DNA of 64,000 nt from Caprimulgus europaeus (GCA_907165065.1 OU015540.1:4076001-4140000); one strand, 5' to 3'; counted from the first letter of the stretch, positions 39,901-50,372 are shown. Translations and numbers: made by a program. Notes: a model not told the origin generated them from the letters alone.

Positions 39901-42900
39901 ACTTGTGCATGTTTCTGGGCTTTAAGGTGAAGTTTATGCCTTTGTGTGAGGGAAGGAGATAGTGTGATCTTGTTCAGCTGAGCTTCAAATATGTTTCTTA
40001 CTTGTCATATAACTAAAAAAAACCCTTCAGAAGCATCTTTCCCAGTAAGAGGCAATAAGATGGGAGAGGTGGCTATCTCCATTTTCAACAGCATTGGAAA
40101 AAAATCTTCTTGGAAGGAAAAAAGAGGCCACCCTTTGAACATGCTGCTCGGGCAGCAAAGGAGCAGGGGACGTTGGGTTGCCTGTGGTGGAGCATGCCCA
40201 GGTTTTTTCCACCCAGGGAACATGGCAATCTGATACTTGGAGGGTAATTAGAAGTTCTTTGTAGGCTCAGAAGAGCCATTCTTCAGCAGTTTTTATGGAG
40301 ATAGATAGGCTGTAATTAACAGTCCATGGAAGCAGCCTGCTTGGGGAAAAAAAAAAAAAAAGCATGTGCTGGAAAGTCTTAATTTTAACCATGGACTCAC
40401 AGAATAATAAAAGGGAGGAAAGTATTGAATTTGTTGGCTTTCTGCAGATTAAGATAACTTCAGTCTCCCAGGGAAACCTTATCTGGTGGTAGGAGGAGGG
40501 GACATCTTAGCAAGCCTCCCAGGCAATGCTGCTAGAGATGTGCAGGACTGGGAGATTGGAATTGGGAAGCTGGCTAGACTTAAAATAATTTCAACCTAGC
40601 TGCACACCTGAAGCATATTTCAAATGTAATACTCTTCAAAATAGAAGATATTTTCCATGTTAAGTGTTCAGGAAGAAATTTATGGGTTGTGGCAGTACTG
40701 AAATTAGGATGAATAGAACAAAGCAGGGTCTTGCACCTTGTGGAGTACGTGGGGTGTGGGGTTTCCCTCCTGCTCTACCTCTACCCCTTGCAGATGAACT
40801 GTTGGAGCAAAACAAACACTCCTTGGTGCACAGGTAGACCCAGAGTGGCTGATGCTGGTGCAGGTGTTGTGTGTATCCAGCAGCTCCTGTTCTTGGCCTT
40901 CTTCCCTAATAACTAACATCAAGGGTACAAACACTGACCAGGCTTAGCTGTTTGTTTTCTGGAAGTGCCAGGTACTGTTTCATCCCAATGGACACGAGGC
41001 AGCAGCAGATGCAGCCCTGCAGAGACCAGGGCACCTCTTTTGCCATCGCTGTGCATATGGCCAGCAGAAGCATCTGCTGCCTGGCACTGAGGGAGTTGTC
41101 TCCTCAGCTGTTTGGTGTGATCTCTGTTACCCTGATAGCTGTTTCCTGCTGCAGTGCAGGGAAGAAACTCACTTTTCCCACCGTTTTTGGGAGCAGACAG
41201 TTGATGCTGAAGCATGGATCAGGGTGATTCTCTGGTTTGATGCCAGCACTAGTGTGGCCTCATGCAAAGCCCAAGAGCTGCCTGGGACCTACAGGTCCAT
41301 GACCATCCCTCCAGGAAAGCCTCTCCTAGCTCAGCAGTTGCATAGTCTTCTTCCAGGACTTTATCCATCACGCTCCTTTGATCAGTAAAAGCTGGTGTAG
41401 ATGCCATCTCTGGATGCCTGCAGCCACCTGAGGCTTCACTGCATTGTTTGGTCTCTCTGCTGATACTTTGGGTTGAAAAAACTGAAGGTGATGAGAGGCA
41501 GAAGAACACTTTCCATTTCTGGCTTACCCCTTGCGTTCTTGTTGAGCAGCAAGTCTGAATATTCTCGCTATAACCTCTAGATAGACATTAAAGAAACTTA
41601 TTGCGATTTATGCCCTCCTCAGAGTTACAGATAAAATCTAAATGGCCTTGTCACAGCACCATTTAGCTACTAGAGCCAGGATTTAACTTGTGTTAATTCC
41701 AGCTGTTGGGCCAAAAACTCTGCAAGTGCTAGTGTAATGTAAATATTTAATAGGCTATTGCCATTTAAAAGATTAACAGCTCTCCAGCAACTCTTCAGAT
41801 GGGCGGAGCTGGGTCGCAGTTCTCTGGTTTCCATCAAGTCAATGAATTTTAGTGCTGATCTCACTGGATCTAAGCCTCTTGGTCATACTCTGCAGAGTGG
41901 GCTTGGCTCTGTGCAAGTTACTTGTGCTGCACTCCCATCTTAGCCTTGGGTTTGACTAAACCTAGGTCAACCCCAAATGAGGACAATTCAGCTGAATTCA
42001 CTTTTTTTTTTCCTCCCCTGTAAAAACATGTGCTGAAAAGAAAAGCAGCATTGAGAGACTGGAGGGTTGCTGCAGCAGGAATTAACCCACTGACTCTTGA
42101 TTTCTAGGAAGACGATGAGAAAATAATCCAGGAGATTCAGAAAGAGGCTGAAGAGGAACAGAGGAAGAAGAACGGAGGTGAGTCACAGTGTGTACCTGTG
42201 CTTTGAGATCAGACTGAGGGCACCAGGAGGGCAGAGGGCTCCCAGCTGCTGACAAGTCTCTAGATCTTCATTGCATTCTTCCTGTGGCCTGGCTGTTTGC
42301 AGGCTTCTCCATGCTGCACCAAGCATCACCCAAACCTTGCTTGCTCCAGAGAAGAGTGGAAGCCATCACCCTCTTCCTCCTGGGAACCGCTCTAGCTTTA
42401 AAGTGCTGCTGCCTGCAGGCTTTTGATGGGACCGTGGGGAGGCACAAGGCTTGTGTCCAGCTCTCACCTGCTGCCAGGTGTGGTGGATGCACAGAGCTGT
42501 CTCCTCTTCACTTGGCAAAGTAGCTGAAGGGCAGCATGACCTCTGTGCTCTGTGGTGGGGGGCACAGAGACACATATCCCTGCAAAAGGAGATGTTCCCC
42601 CTCTGTGGCGTGGTATTGATGGAAAGAGACAACCTGGAAAGCGAACGCTGTGCTTCACGGTGCCTGGAGCATGGAAGGGGCGAGCAGTGCTGCTGCAGAG
42701 AGCAGGCTGAAGGAATGTGCTGGGGATGGAGGGTGCTGATTGCAAATGCCAGACCAGGGACCAAGCTTGGTGAGCTTTCATCTGTGGGGTGACTGGCTCT
42801 TTTCTCCCTCCCTCTGCAGAGAACAGCTTCAAGCGGATCGGCCCACCTGCAGAGAAGCCCGTGGAGAAAATCCAGAGGATTGAAGTCATCCCCAGACCTG

Positions 42901-43139
42901 TTCCTCAGAACCTCCATCAACCCCGGATGCCCCCTTACCCCTTCGTGCACCCTCCCTTCCCCTTCCCCCCCGTCCGCCCCATGTACAATAACATCCCCCT
43001 CAACATCGGCCCCATCCCTGCCCCCTACGTCCCCCCGTTACCCAACATGAGGGTGAACTATGACTTTCCCCAGATCAACGTTCAGCTGGAGCACAACTTG
43101 CCTATGCACTTTGGCCCTCAGCCTCGCCACAGGTTCTGA
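30856..43139 (+). CDS. RNF216: RNF216 (TRIAD3), C-terminal part of an RBR E3 ubiquitin ligase, four exons
   Basis: Joining 30856-30953, 33482-33704, 42108-42177 and 42820-43139 gives 711 coding bases: 236 residues plus TGA. All boundaries follow the AG...GT rule and the reading phase is kept throughout. The product matches the C-terminus of RNF216/Triad3A almost residue for residue as I know it: end of IBR ([13 protein letters not shown]), RING2 ([20 protein letters not shown]), a charged helix ([11 protein letters not shown]-like) and a Pro-rich tail ending in [13 protein letters not shown] ligases take ubiquitin from an E2 onto a RING2 cysteine before passing it to the substrate. Reported RNF216 targets include Toll-like receptors, RIP1, TRAF3 and neuronal Arc, and human mutations cause Gordon Holmes syndrome. 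The N-terminal part, RING1 and most of the IBR lie before the window. The gene is convergent with FSCN1. Confidence 0.96.
30954..33481 (+). other. RNF216 intron (2.5 kb)
   Basis: It begins GTAAGTA and ends TTTGCAG. It contains no repeat I can name and no coding segment. A T-rich run sits near 32165-32200 and an A-rich run near 32965-32990. Confidence 0.9.
33482..33704 (+). CDS. RNF216: RNF216 coding exon: RING2 with catalytic cysteine
   Basis: This 223-base exon completes the split Ile codon and then encodes 74 residues, from [11 protein letters not shown] to CSLWTDPT. It carries the whole RING2 domain. Zinc ligands are the C-x2-C pair at 33516 and 33525, later cysteines at 33570, 33576, 33591 and 33600, and the H/C of YDHFCQH at 33627 and 33633. 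The Cys of SEGCNRM (codon 33555-33557) aligns with the ubiquitin-accepting cysteine of other RBR ligases, such as the GGC of HOIP and HHARI. No key residue is missing, so the enzyme should be active. The acceptor is TTTGCAG and the donor GTAAGT. Confidence 0.97.
33705..42107 (+). other. RNF216 intron (8.4 kb)
   Basis: It begins GTAAGT and ends GATTTCTAG. It holds a 13-G homopolymer at 39665-39677, a G-rich tract near 37030-37075 and an AT-rich block at about 36640-36990 with several homeodomain-like ATTA cores. No CR1 copy and no supportable gene were seen. Confidence 0.88.
39665..39677 (+). repeat. 13-G homopolymer
   Basis: An uninterrupted run of 13 G in the sense strand of an RNF216 intron. 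Its length is likely to vary between individuals and to be prone to sequencing error. Confidence 0.8.
42108..42177 (+). CDS. RNF216: RNF216 coding exon: charged helix after RING2
   Basis: This 70-base exon encodes [20 protein letters not shown] followed by KNG, plus one base of a split Glu codon. The acidic and basic heptad-like pattern predicts a helix directly after RING2. Published RNF216 structures describe such a helix positioning the ubiquitin-loaded RING2; I rely on memory for that. The acceptor is TTTCTAG and the donor GTGAGT. Confidence 0.95.
42178..42819 (+). other. RNF216 last intron (0.64 kb)
   Basis: It begins GTGAGT and ends CCTCTGCAG after a long pyrimidine tract. Open frames of up to 194 codons on the - strand across this intron do not resemble any protein I know. 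Confidence 0.9.
42820..43139 (+). CDS. RNF216: RNF216 terminal coding exon: proline-rich tail and stop
   Basis: It completes the split Glu codon, then encodes [20 protein letters not shown], a Pro/Phe/Asn-rich tail with [13 protein letters not shown], and the conserved terminus [14 protein letters not shown] before TGA at 43137-43139. The tail is low in complexity yet clearly under protein constraint, since its spacing matches the mammalian tail. Its function is not known to me; proline-rich segments often bind SH3 or WW domains, but that is inference. Confidence 0.97.
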
Positions 43140-43672
43140 CCTGGTTCAAACAGCACTTGGTGTAGAGTCACTGCAGGGCAAAGCCACCCCAGTAACATTG
43201 CCCCCCCATTCCTGCTCCAGCCCCTCTTGGTTTAGCCAGCTGTGAGGTGACCTGCTCTGACTCCACTCCTCTCTAGAGCTTCTCTGAACCTTTGCAGTCA
43301 AACATTTCAACCTGTGCTGCAACAGGGCTTGGTGCTGCATTTCCAAGGGTCTCTCCCCTATGTTGGCCATCCAGATATTTTGATTTTGTTCAGGCAGCTG
43401 TTGTGAGAGGAAAGCTGAAATTTTGTGGAGTGCAGGGATGCAACTGTTCCTTAGGGTCTTCCCAAAAATCCTACCTTCCTGCTGGCCAGAGCAGCTGCTG
43501 CACAGCCAAGTGAGTCTTGAGGGAAGGGAGGAGTGACTTGGCATCTGAGTAAGACCTTCAGGAACAAGGTAATGGGAGTCGGCTGCTCCAGCCTTCTGCC
43601 TGTGGAGAGGCACGAGGCTGGGGTTCCCACGTTCTCCAGCATCCCTGTAACCTGCTACCACCTCCCAGCAGA

Positions 43673-43678
43673 AATAAA
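43673..43678 (+). terminator. Proximal poly(A) signal of RNF216
   Basis: A canonical AATAAA lies 534 bases after the stop codon and is followed by T/G-containing sequence (cagtctagtgtttttagcg). Use of this site would give a much shorter 3'UTR. Confidence 0.5.
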
Positions 43679-46298
43679 TTGTTCAAAACCAAGTCAGTCT
43701 AGTGTTTTTAGCGTTTTCTCGCTCTGCAAGTGGAGTGAGGGGGTGCAGCAGCCACCTCGTTGCCGAGATCTCTGTAGGAAGCCCAGAGCCATGTTCGGTC
43801 TCAGGGCTTTAGCGAGTGGCAGAAGACTCAGCACCCTAATCTTTGGCCAAACTGAACTTCCCCCTTTTGAAGGGTGCAGGTTTTTTTTTCCCCTAGAAGT
43901 GGGTGCCTCTCAGCTTCCAAAACATGGCCTTTGCTTTGCAGTTCTCATCTGGCATCCCAAATCTCCCCCTGCTTCTGGCAGCCATCCTCAAACTGCTGTT
44001 AGAAGCACCTGGAGCATAAGCTGCCCCTTTCATTACAACAACTCCTCTGGCAAATCCCTGGTTAGATGCATCACCAGTGGTGTGTGCTGTGACAGAAGAA
44101 TGAGGAACTACCCCTGTGGTTGTGCACACAGGCAGCAGTGAGGCAGGAGATCCCTTAGCTGAGCCCCCCACAACCCATCGGGCAGCTTCTCGTGCTGCAG
44201 GAACCTGGCTGCTTCCACAGCACTTAATAACTGCTGGAAATGGGTGTTTCAGCTGAATTGGCTTCAGAAAAAGCGTGTTAAAAGGCAAATGTGAGTATTG
44301 CTGGGCTGAGGAAGGGAGGGCTTAGGAAAAGCAAAACTTCCTCCTAAGAGCAGGGGGTGCAGTTGTTGGGCTGTGGGAGGAGCGTTGGCACGAAGCCCTT
44401 TCCCCGCAGCCCTTGGCTGTGCTGGCTGGTACAGGCCCCCTTTAGAAAAGAAAATGGTTGGAGTGGAAAAGAAAAAAACAAAAAAACCAAACCTCCTTCC
44501 AGAAATGCTGGGCTGACTTTTAGCAGCCCAGTTGTGCTGTTGTTCCCCGAGTGGTTTGGTCTGGGCCACATCCTGCTCCGTCCTTCTGGGAACTTGCTGG
44601 GTGCACTTCCCCTCCTGTTATTCCCTCTCATGTTTGAGCATCCAGATGTCTTTTTGGTTTTATTTGGGTTTTTTTCAGGTAAAACTCTCTGCCTCTGCCT
44701 CATGGCTCCTGCCAAACCTTTGTCTGCAGCTCTCTGTAGCCGCTCCCAGCACAGCATCTCCTCAGGTGTGCAGTGAGCGATGGCAGCGTGATGCTCCTGG
44801 AGAGAGGCAGCCTCCACCATGGTCTGGGACAGCATCTGGGGACCATTGTCCCCAGGAGGGTTTCCCAGGAGGGGACTTGCATGTCTTTTGGAGCTGAGTC
44901 AGCAATTTCTCTGCTCTTGGGTGTTGCCTATGGGTTGAACTGCAGAGTTCCAGCTCCTCAGCACTGTGGTCTCTCCAGCGTTAGTAACCAAGTGGCATTC
45001 CCTTGCTGCTGGCATCTTCTTTTTTTTAATTTTAATTTATTTCTGGAAGCAGGCTGGGGGCTGCAGGAGCTTATCTCGTGCTGCTTGGCTGGGTTTGAGC
45101 CAGGTATAAATCCTACCCTGCACTGGGTGATTCCTGCAGTGGGCAGGAGCAGCGTGGCTGTGGGATCTGGGGAGTGAGGGCCGTGCTCGCAGCGTCAGCG
45201 GGGGGTGAGAAAATGGACCCAGGGGAGAAGCAGCGCAGGTGGCTTCCTCTTATAGAAGGGTTTGAATAGCTGAGATCTTGTGGGCTCAAGGGCTGGTGTG
45301 GATGAGCCCTCCAGGCTTTCTGGAGCACGTGCCTTTCCTTGGCAGGGTGGTCGTGGTTGTCCTCCAGCACCTGCTTGTGCAACGGGGTGTCAGGCAGCGG
45401 AGGTGAGCTGGGCAGCCAGGGCATGGCTCAGCTGCTGAACTGGTGGCCCAAACAACAAAGCCAAGGTGGCATGACCTCTTCCAGTGTCCTGTGGAGCTGT
45501 GTGGCTGGGAGCACTGACAGAAATGATGGTCCTCTCCCATCTTTTGGTGCATGTCTGGAGATGGGTGAGTGTCAAGAGCTAAGCCTTGACAGAGGGAAGT
45601 GCAGAGATGGAGTGAGAGGGATGGGGAAGCATCAGGCAGAGGTGGCAAGGGGAGGTTGGTGTCTGTGGTCCATCCTCATGGTTAGGATGTGAGCATCTTC
45701 TGCCGTGGTGCAACAGTCATGGTCCTGGAGGAGCCTGGTAGATGTAGAGGGAGAGAGGACTACTGTCCCCAGCAAGACAACGGGCTTATTTGTGTCTGAG
45801 AGGAGAAATGGGTGCTTGCTTTGTGATGGGGAGGTGCACCATGCCTGGCAGCCCTGAGTGATGGGCTTAGCTCTCCCCCAGCCCTGGGGTGACACTGGGC
45901 TCCAAGTTGTGGGGACAATGTGTCAACTCAACAATGTGTCAACAACAATGACTCTGCAGTCCAAGCGCGTGGCTGCTCCTGCCCTCTAACCCGAGAGACC
46001 TTGAGCTGTGGTTTCTGACAGAGCCATCCATGATCTGGTCTCTAACTCCTGCATCCCATTTTCCCTCCTGTCCCACCATCCTTGAAACCATTTGTCCTTT
46101 AAAAGGTGACAGAGAGGTTGCTGTGCCCAGGCTGCTCCCATAACAGGTACTTCCTATGGTTCATTGCAGTGTCCCATTTTACTTGCCTTAAAGGTGGAGA
46201 GAGAAACTTAGTATTTGCACTTAGCAAAACATTATCTTAAAAGAGAGAAACCCTGTAAAGATGTGCATGTTCTGCAACTTTGTATAACAATAGCTGAA

Positions 46299-46304
46299 AA
46301 TAAA
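46299..46304 (+). terminator. Candidate poly(A) signal of RNF216
   Basis: An AATAAA about 140 bases before the distal signal, followed by T- and A-rich sequence. Confidence 0.4.
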
Positions 46305-46439
46305 TAGGTGGTTTATTAAAAAAAAAATTAAAAATAATAAAAAAAATATTTTTCTTTACTTTCTGGTAGTAAAGCATTCTAATATTCTGTGTGAAAAAAA
46401 AAAAAGTTCCTGTATTATATTGTAATTTGAATTTTTGTA

Positions 46440-46445
46440 AATAAA
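46440..46445 (+). terminator. Distal poly(A) signal of RNF216
   Basis: AATAAA followed by a T/G-rich stretch (cggcttttacctcttgtgc) typical of a cleavage downstream element. It is the last such signal before the sequence turns GC-rich, so it is the likely main 3' end. Confidence 0.7.
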
Positions 46446-46820
46446 TTTGTGCACTCGGCTTTTACCTCTTGTGCTTTCATTACAGCCAGAACATCGTCCC
46501 CATGCCGGGGTCACGGCGGGCAGCGGGGCGAGCGGGCAGGGCTCGGCTGCCACATCTCAGCCTGCGCCCTGGCAAACGCTGTCAGTTCCCCAGCAAAAGC
46601 CGTTGGACCCTCCTGGAAAAGCTTAATCTGCTCCACATGCTCCTGAGGGGAAAAGGGGGTGGGATAGAAAATGGTTTCCAGTCGTTCCTTTAAATGGAAA
46701 CCAGGATGTGTGTGTCGGGGGGGGAGAGGCTGGGGGGACCTTCCCCCCTCGCAGGAGCCATGGGAAATACAGAATCCGGGTTTAAAAGCTGAAGGAAAGG
46801 GGGGAGATGGAGTGTTGGAG

Positions 46821-46860
46821 CCCCTTCCCCACGCAGGGACCCCCTTCCCCACGCAGGGAC
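46821..46860. repeat. Perfect 20-bp tandem duplication
   Basis: The unit ccccttccccacgcagggac is present twice in direct succession without mismatch, which suggests a recent slippage or duplication. Confidence 0.9.
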
Positions 46861-46994
46861 CCCCCCCTCCCCGCCTCCTCCCCAGCACGGGGGTCCCGGG
46901 CGGGTTTGCTGGTGCACACGTGGATGTCACCGCAGGGCCATCGGAGCTGCTCAGTGTTTCCTGCACAGCCTTAATTGTACAGCACAATGAACAT

Positions 46995-47022
46995 CCTTCC
47001 TTCCTTCCTTCCTTCCTTCCTT
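46995..47022. repeat. (CCTT)7 microsatellite
   Basis: Seven perfect CCTT units: a pyrimidine-only tract on the + strand, probably length-polymorphic. Confidence 0.95.
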
Positions 47023-47224
47023 CGGCCCTGGCTGTGGTGCTTACACCCCAGGCTGAAGTTGAAGGTCCCTCCTGCTGTCCCCCCCCTCGCTGGAGGGGCT
47101 ATGCAGCCCCTCTTTCCCAAAATTTGCTTCTAACAAACCAATTTTCCATTTTAAAAGCCAAACAGGAGCCCGTGGGTGACCTGCAGGTGCCATGGGAGGC
47201 TGCAGGAAATGAAAGGCAGGGAAG

Positions 47225-47535
47225 AAAGCTGAGGAGGGACTTTTTATAAGGGCAGGGAGTGATAGAACAAGGGGAAATGGCTTCAAACTGGAAGAGGGGA
47301 GGTTTAGATTGGATATTAGGAGGAAATTCTTCCCTGTGAGGGTGGTGAGACACTGGCCCAGGTTGCCCAGCGAAGCTGTGGCTGCTCCTCCCTGGAAGTG
47401 TTGAAGGCCAGGTTGGATGAGGCTTTGAGCAACCTGGTCTAGTGGAAGGTGTCCCTGCTGCTGGCAGGGGGGTTGGGACTGGATGAGCTTTAAGGTCCCT
47501 TCCAACCCAAACCAGTCTGGGATTCCATGAGGGGC
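47225..47535 (+). mobile_element. CR1-type LINE fragment, forward orientation
   Basis: It contains the typical 3' CR1 string in sense order: 'ggatattaggaggaaattct', 'gggtggtgagacactggccc', 'ttgcccag', 'gttgaaggccaggttggatg', 'ggaaggtgtccctgc', 'ctttaaggtcccttccaacc' and a terminal 'attccatga', which is a copy of the short 3' tail repeat. It has no coding capacity. The 5' boundary is approximate. Confidence 0.92.
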
Positions 47536-47947
47536 TGGCTGCTCTCAGCACTGGTGATGGAGTTGGTCCCCAGCACTTCCATAAGCACGTGTCACACCCC
47601 GTCTTCAGAGTCAAAACTGAGATTGGCCCCAGAATCAAACCTGGATGGGTTGGTTGAGTTTTAGGGCTGGTTTCAGCTGTCTCAGGGGGACTAGGGGCAC
47701 ATCCTGGACATACTGCCTCCACCACACCATGTTTTGGCCTGGGCTGAGCTGCAGCTGATGGGCTTCCCAGCTCCTTCCCATCCTTAGCTTTTGTTTTTAT
47801 TGTCCCTTCTCCGTGTCACTGAGCAGAGGAGGCGGGAACTTACATTGTGCTGGGGGAAGTATCTGAGCTAAGGGGAGGAAAAACTGCTCCTCTGCAGCAC
47901 TGCCAAGCTAAAGGGGAGCATGGCTTCACTCTGGCTGCAAGGGCAGG

Positions 47948-48075
47948 AGAGATGGTTTCCAGGTGAAGGTGGCTTGCAGCAGAGATGGTTTCCAGGAGGA
48001 GGTGGTTTGCAGGAGGTGGTAGTCTCCACCAGAGCTGTTTTCCAGGAGGGGTTTGCAGGAGAGCTGGTTTACTGG
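47948..48075. repeat. Imperfect tandem repeat
   Basis: Four diverged copies start at 47948, 47981, 48031 and 48061. Each begins AGAG(A/C)TGGTTT-like and continues CCAGG...TTTGCAGG-like. Spacing varies (33, 50 and 30 bases), so the array is degenerate. It ends some 320 bases beyond the FSCN1 3' end. Confidence 0.65.
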
Positions 48076-48413
48076 TGCATCTCCCTGACCCATGCTCACC
48101 CATCCCCAAAGATGCCCATGGGCTTGGTGGCTTGGGGCTGCTCTGAGCACCTCAAGAGATGACCCAACCTCCAGCCAGCTTTGGCTTTAAGCCTGCTCAG
48201 TAGAGATGAGCCTGATGATCACCATTCCCTTCTCACCAACTCATCTGAGCCCTCCAGAGCCAGCTCAAGTCTTTGTGAAGCAATTTGACCCCCAAAAGCT
48301 CAGCCACCCCAACTGCTCCATGCTCAGACTCCTGCCTCATGCCAAGACTGCTGCAGCTCCAGCTGTGGTCACCCCGACAGACCACTCGCCACCGCTCGTA
48401 TCTGAATGCAGGT

Positions 48414-48426
48414 TTTATTTTTTATT
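48414..48426 (-). terminator. Twin poly(A) signals of FSCN1
   Basis: Two AATAAA hexamers on the - strand, at 48426-48421 and 48419-48414, lie about 2.1 kb after the FSCN1 stop. The sequence beyond them on the - strand is G/T-containing (gtggtctgtcggggtg). Cleavage is expected near 48395-48400. Confidence 0.75.
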
Positions 48427-49828
48427 CATCTTTCTCCATTTGAAGCTAATTTTTTTTTTTTAAGTTATACAAATGGCACTTACAAAAAAATAATAATAAA
48501 AACAAAACCAAAAAAACACGAACAAACCCAAAACTTAAATTTTCAGAGTGAGATGTTTTCACGACACCCAGTAAGAGGAGACAGGAGAGATGCTGACCTA
48601 GCGTCACACGGAAGAAGCCAGAGCAGGAGTTACATGGTTCGAACTGTGACAGGGGACGGGGAGGAGGTGACACGGGGTGGGGAGGCGAAGACCAGCGAAA
48701 AGTGTGTGTGGGCCAAGTCCCAGGGTCACTCAGGGCTTCATCAAGACACTCGGTCCTTCGAGGCACGTGGAGGTCCCCGGGCGCGTGCCCGGTGCCGGTG
48801 CGAGCGCAGGCAGCCCCTGGATGTGAGTGCAGAGCTGAGGTAGAGTCCCAGCCGGGATCCCCTGCACTGGGGACAGACCCCAGCCTGGGCTTGTCCCCCT
48901 GGGCAGGGGACAGGTCACTCGCTCTCCCAGCTGAGAGTTTAGCACCAAGCTCCTGCAGAGGGTCCCCCCTCCACATGGCTTAAGGCTGCCGAGCCCCTGC
49001 CTTGTCTGTGGCAATAGGGACTGGCCCTGTGTCGGCACAGCAGCGATGCCGCGAGCACCCTTGGAGTGGGGTGGAGGGGGAAAAGGCTCCTTGGTGTGTT
49101 TTCAGGGAGCAAACACCGGCCCCGGGGAAGGCCCCAAAGGATAAAGTGCCTTCCAACACCCTAACGAACACGTCAGCATCACCGTTCCCAACAGCGACAT
49201 GCAGACCTAGGACAGACAACAGCTGGTGCCACGGTGCTGTGGAGAGCACACAGAAACAGAGACCAACAACGATCCTGCTTTGGGCTTTGCTTTGCTTTTT
49301 TTCCTTTTTTTTGTTTCTTTTTTTCTTCTTTTTCCAGTAGGGTTGCAATGGCATCAGAGCCAGGCCCTGGGGGGCAGCAGGACCAGGAGCTTCCCATAGG
49401 AATGGGGGCTTCCCAATCCAGGGTTAGGTGTGCAGTGATTCGCTTCGCTGTTCCAGTCTTTGATGAGAGGAAAAAAAAAAAACAATCAAAAAACCCAAAC
49501 CAAACCACCACAACACCAAAGGTACTGAGCAAATACCACTGTGCAAAGTTTGCTAAGGAACTTGTCTATTCTGTAAACCAAAATCTGCAGTTTATGCTTC
49601 CAGCTGGCACCGGGGGGGTGGTTGCATTGACCAGCCAGTGCTGGAGGTGGGCTGGATGAAGCCCCCCCACCCACATGGGCTTTCTCTGCGTCCCCCCTGC
49701 TCCATCCCATCCCGGGCACAGCAGCAGGACCAGCCTCAGGGCAAGGACCCACCCCTGGGATCTGTGATGCTCCTCCAGAACCAGAAGCACAAGGAGGGGC
49801 AGAGAGACACAAGGAGCATGAGGCTCCA

Positions 49829-49836
49829 TGAGATGA
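49829..49836 (-). promoter_or_regulatory. Candidate miR-143-3p site in FSCN1 3'UTR
   Basis: The - strand reads TCATCTCA, complementary to miR-143-3p bases 2-8 followed by A, an 8-mer site. miR-143 is co-transcribed with miR-145 in vertebrates. Chance matches of this length are not rare in a 2 kb UTR. Confidence 0.4.
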
Positions 49837-50364
49837 AAGGCTGCGGCTTTCCAGACGGGATCACCCTAAAAAATCATTTCCAGGTGCGTGGGGGCAGGGA
49901 GGGGTTTGCTGGCCCTTCTGCGGGGACACGTGCCGGCACACGCCAGCCCCGTCCCCGGGGATGCTGTGATGTGTAAGGTCACCTCTTACAGCTCAGCTGG
50001 GAATGAACCCTGCCCCAAGAGCCAGGAGCGGAGAGAAGCTGCTGGGAGGAACCAGGAGGAACTGGCTGAGCCCAGCACCATCGCTCTGCCCCTGGTTGGA
50101 GCCGGGTGGGATGGGATGGGTGCTCTGAGGGATGCTGCCAGCACAGACCGAGGTAATGCTGGGATGATATGGCAGAAGTGAGCTCAGAGGTGATCTTATT
50201 CCCTTTTTCTTTCAATCAAGGAGAGGAAAATAATCTACCTAAGGTAACACCCGGGGCTGGGAGTGGGGTACGGCAGTTTCCAAGACCAGCAAACCTGGAG
50301 AGGGAAGGGGGGGAGATAGAGACAGACCCCTCTACAAAGCTCTAGACAGGCTGCCCCATCACTG

Positions 50365-50372
50365 TTCCAGTT
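50365..50372 (-). promoter_or_regulatory. Candidate miR-145-5p site in FSCN1 3'UTR
   Basis: The - strand reads AACTGGAA: full complementarity to miR-145-5p bases 2-8 followed by A, an 8-mer site. It lies about 180 bases after the stop. FSCN1 is a reported miR-145 target in human tumour cells; use in birds is inferred. Confidence 0.5.

Larger units (their letters stand above)
43140..46465 (+). other. RNF216 3'UTR
   Basis: This non-coding stretch after the stop runs to the distal poly(A) signal at 46440-46445, with cleavage expected some 15-25 bases later, so the end is approximate. It contains an earlier AATAAA at 43673-43678, another at 46299-46304 and T- or A-rich runs near 43880, 45020 and 46315-46410. 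Several - strand open frames here have no recognisable product. Confidence 0.75.
46466..48395. other. Intergenic interval between the convergent 3' ends of RNF216 and FSCN1
   Basis: About 1.9 kb, GC-rich, with no gene I can support. It holds a 20-bp duplication, a (CCTT)7 microsatellite, a CR1 fragment and an imperfect tandem repeat. Open frames of 150-200 codons overlap these repeats and look incidental. Confidence 0.75.

Noticed and set aside
47099-47725. A 208-codon - strand open frame between the genes
   Set aside because: It covers the antisense of a CR1 fragment and shares no gene features such as splice sites or a good start.
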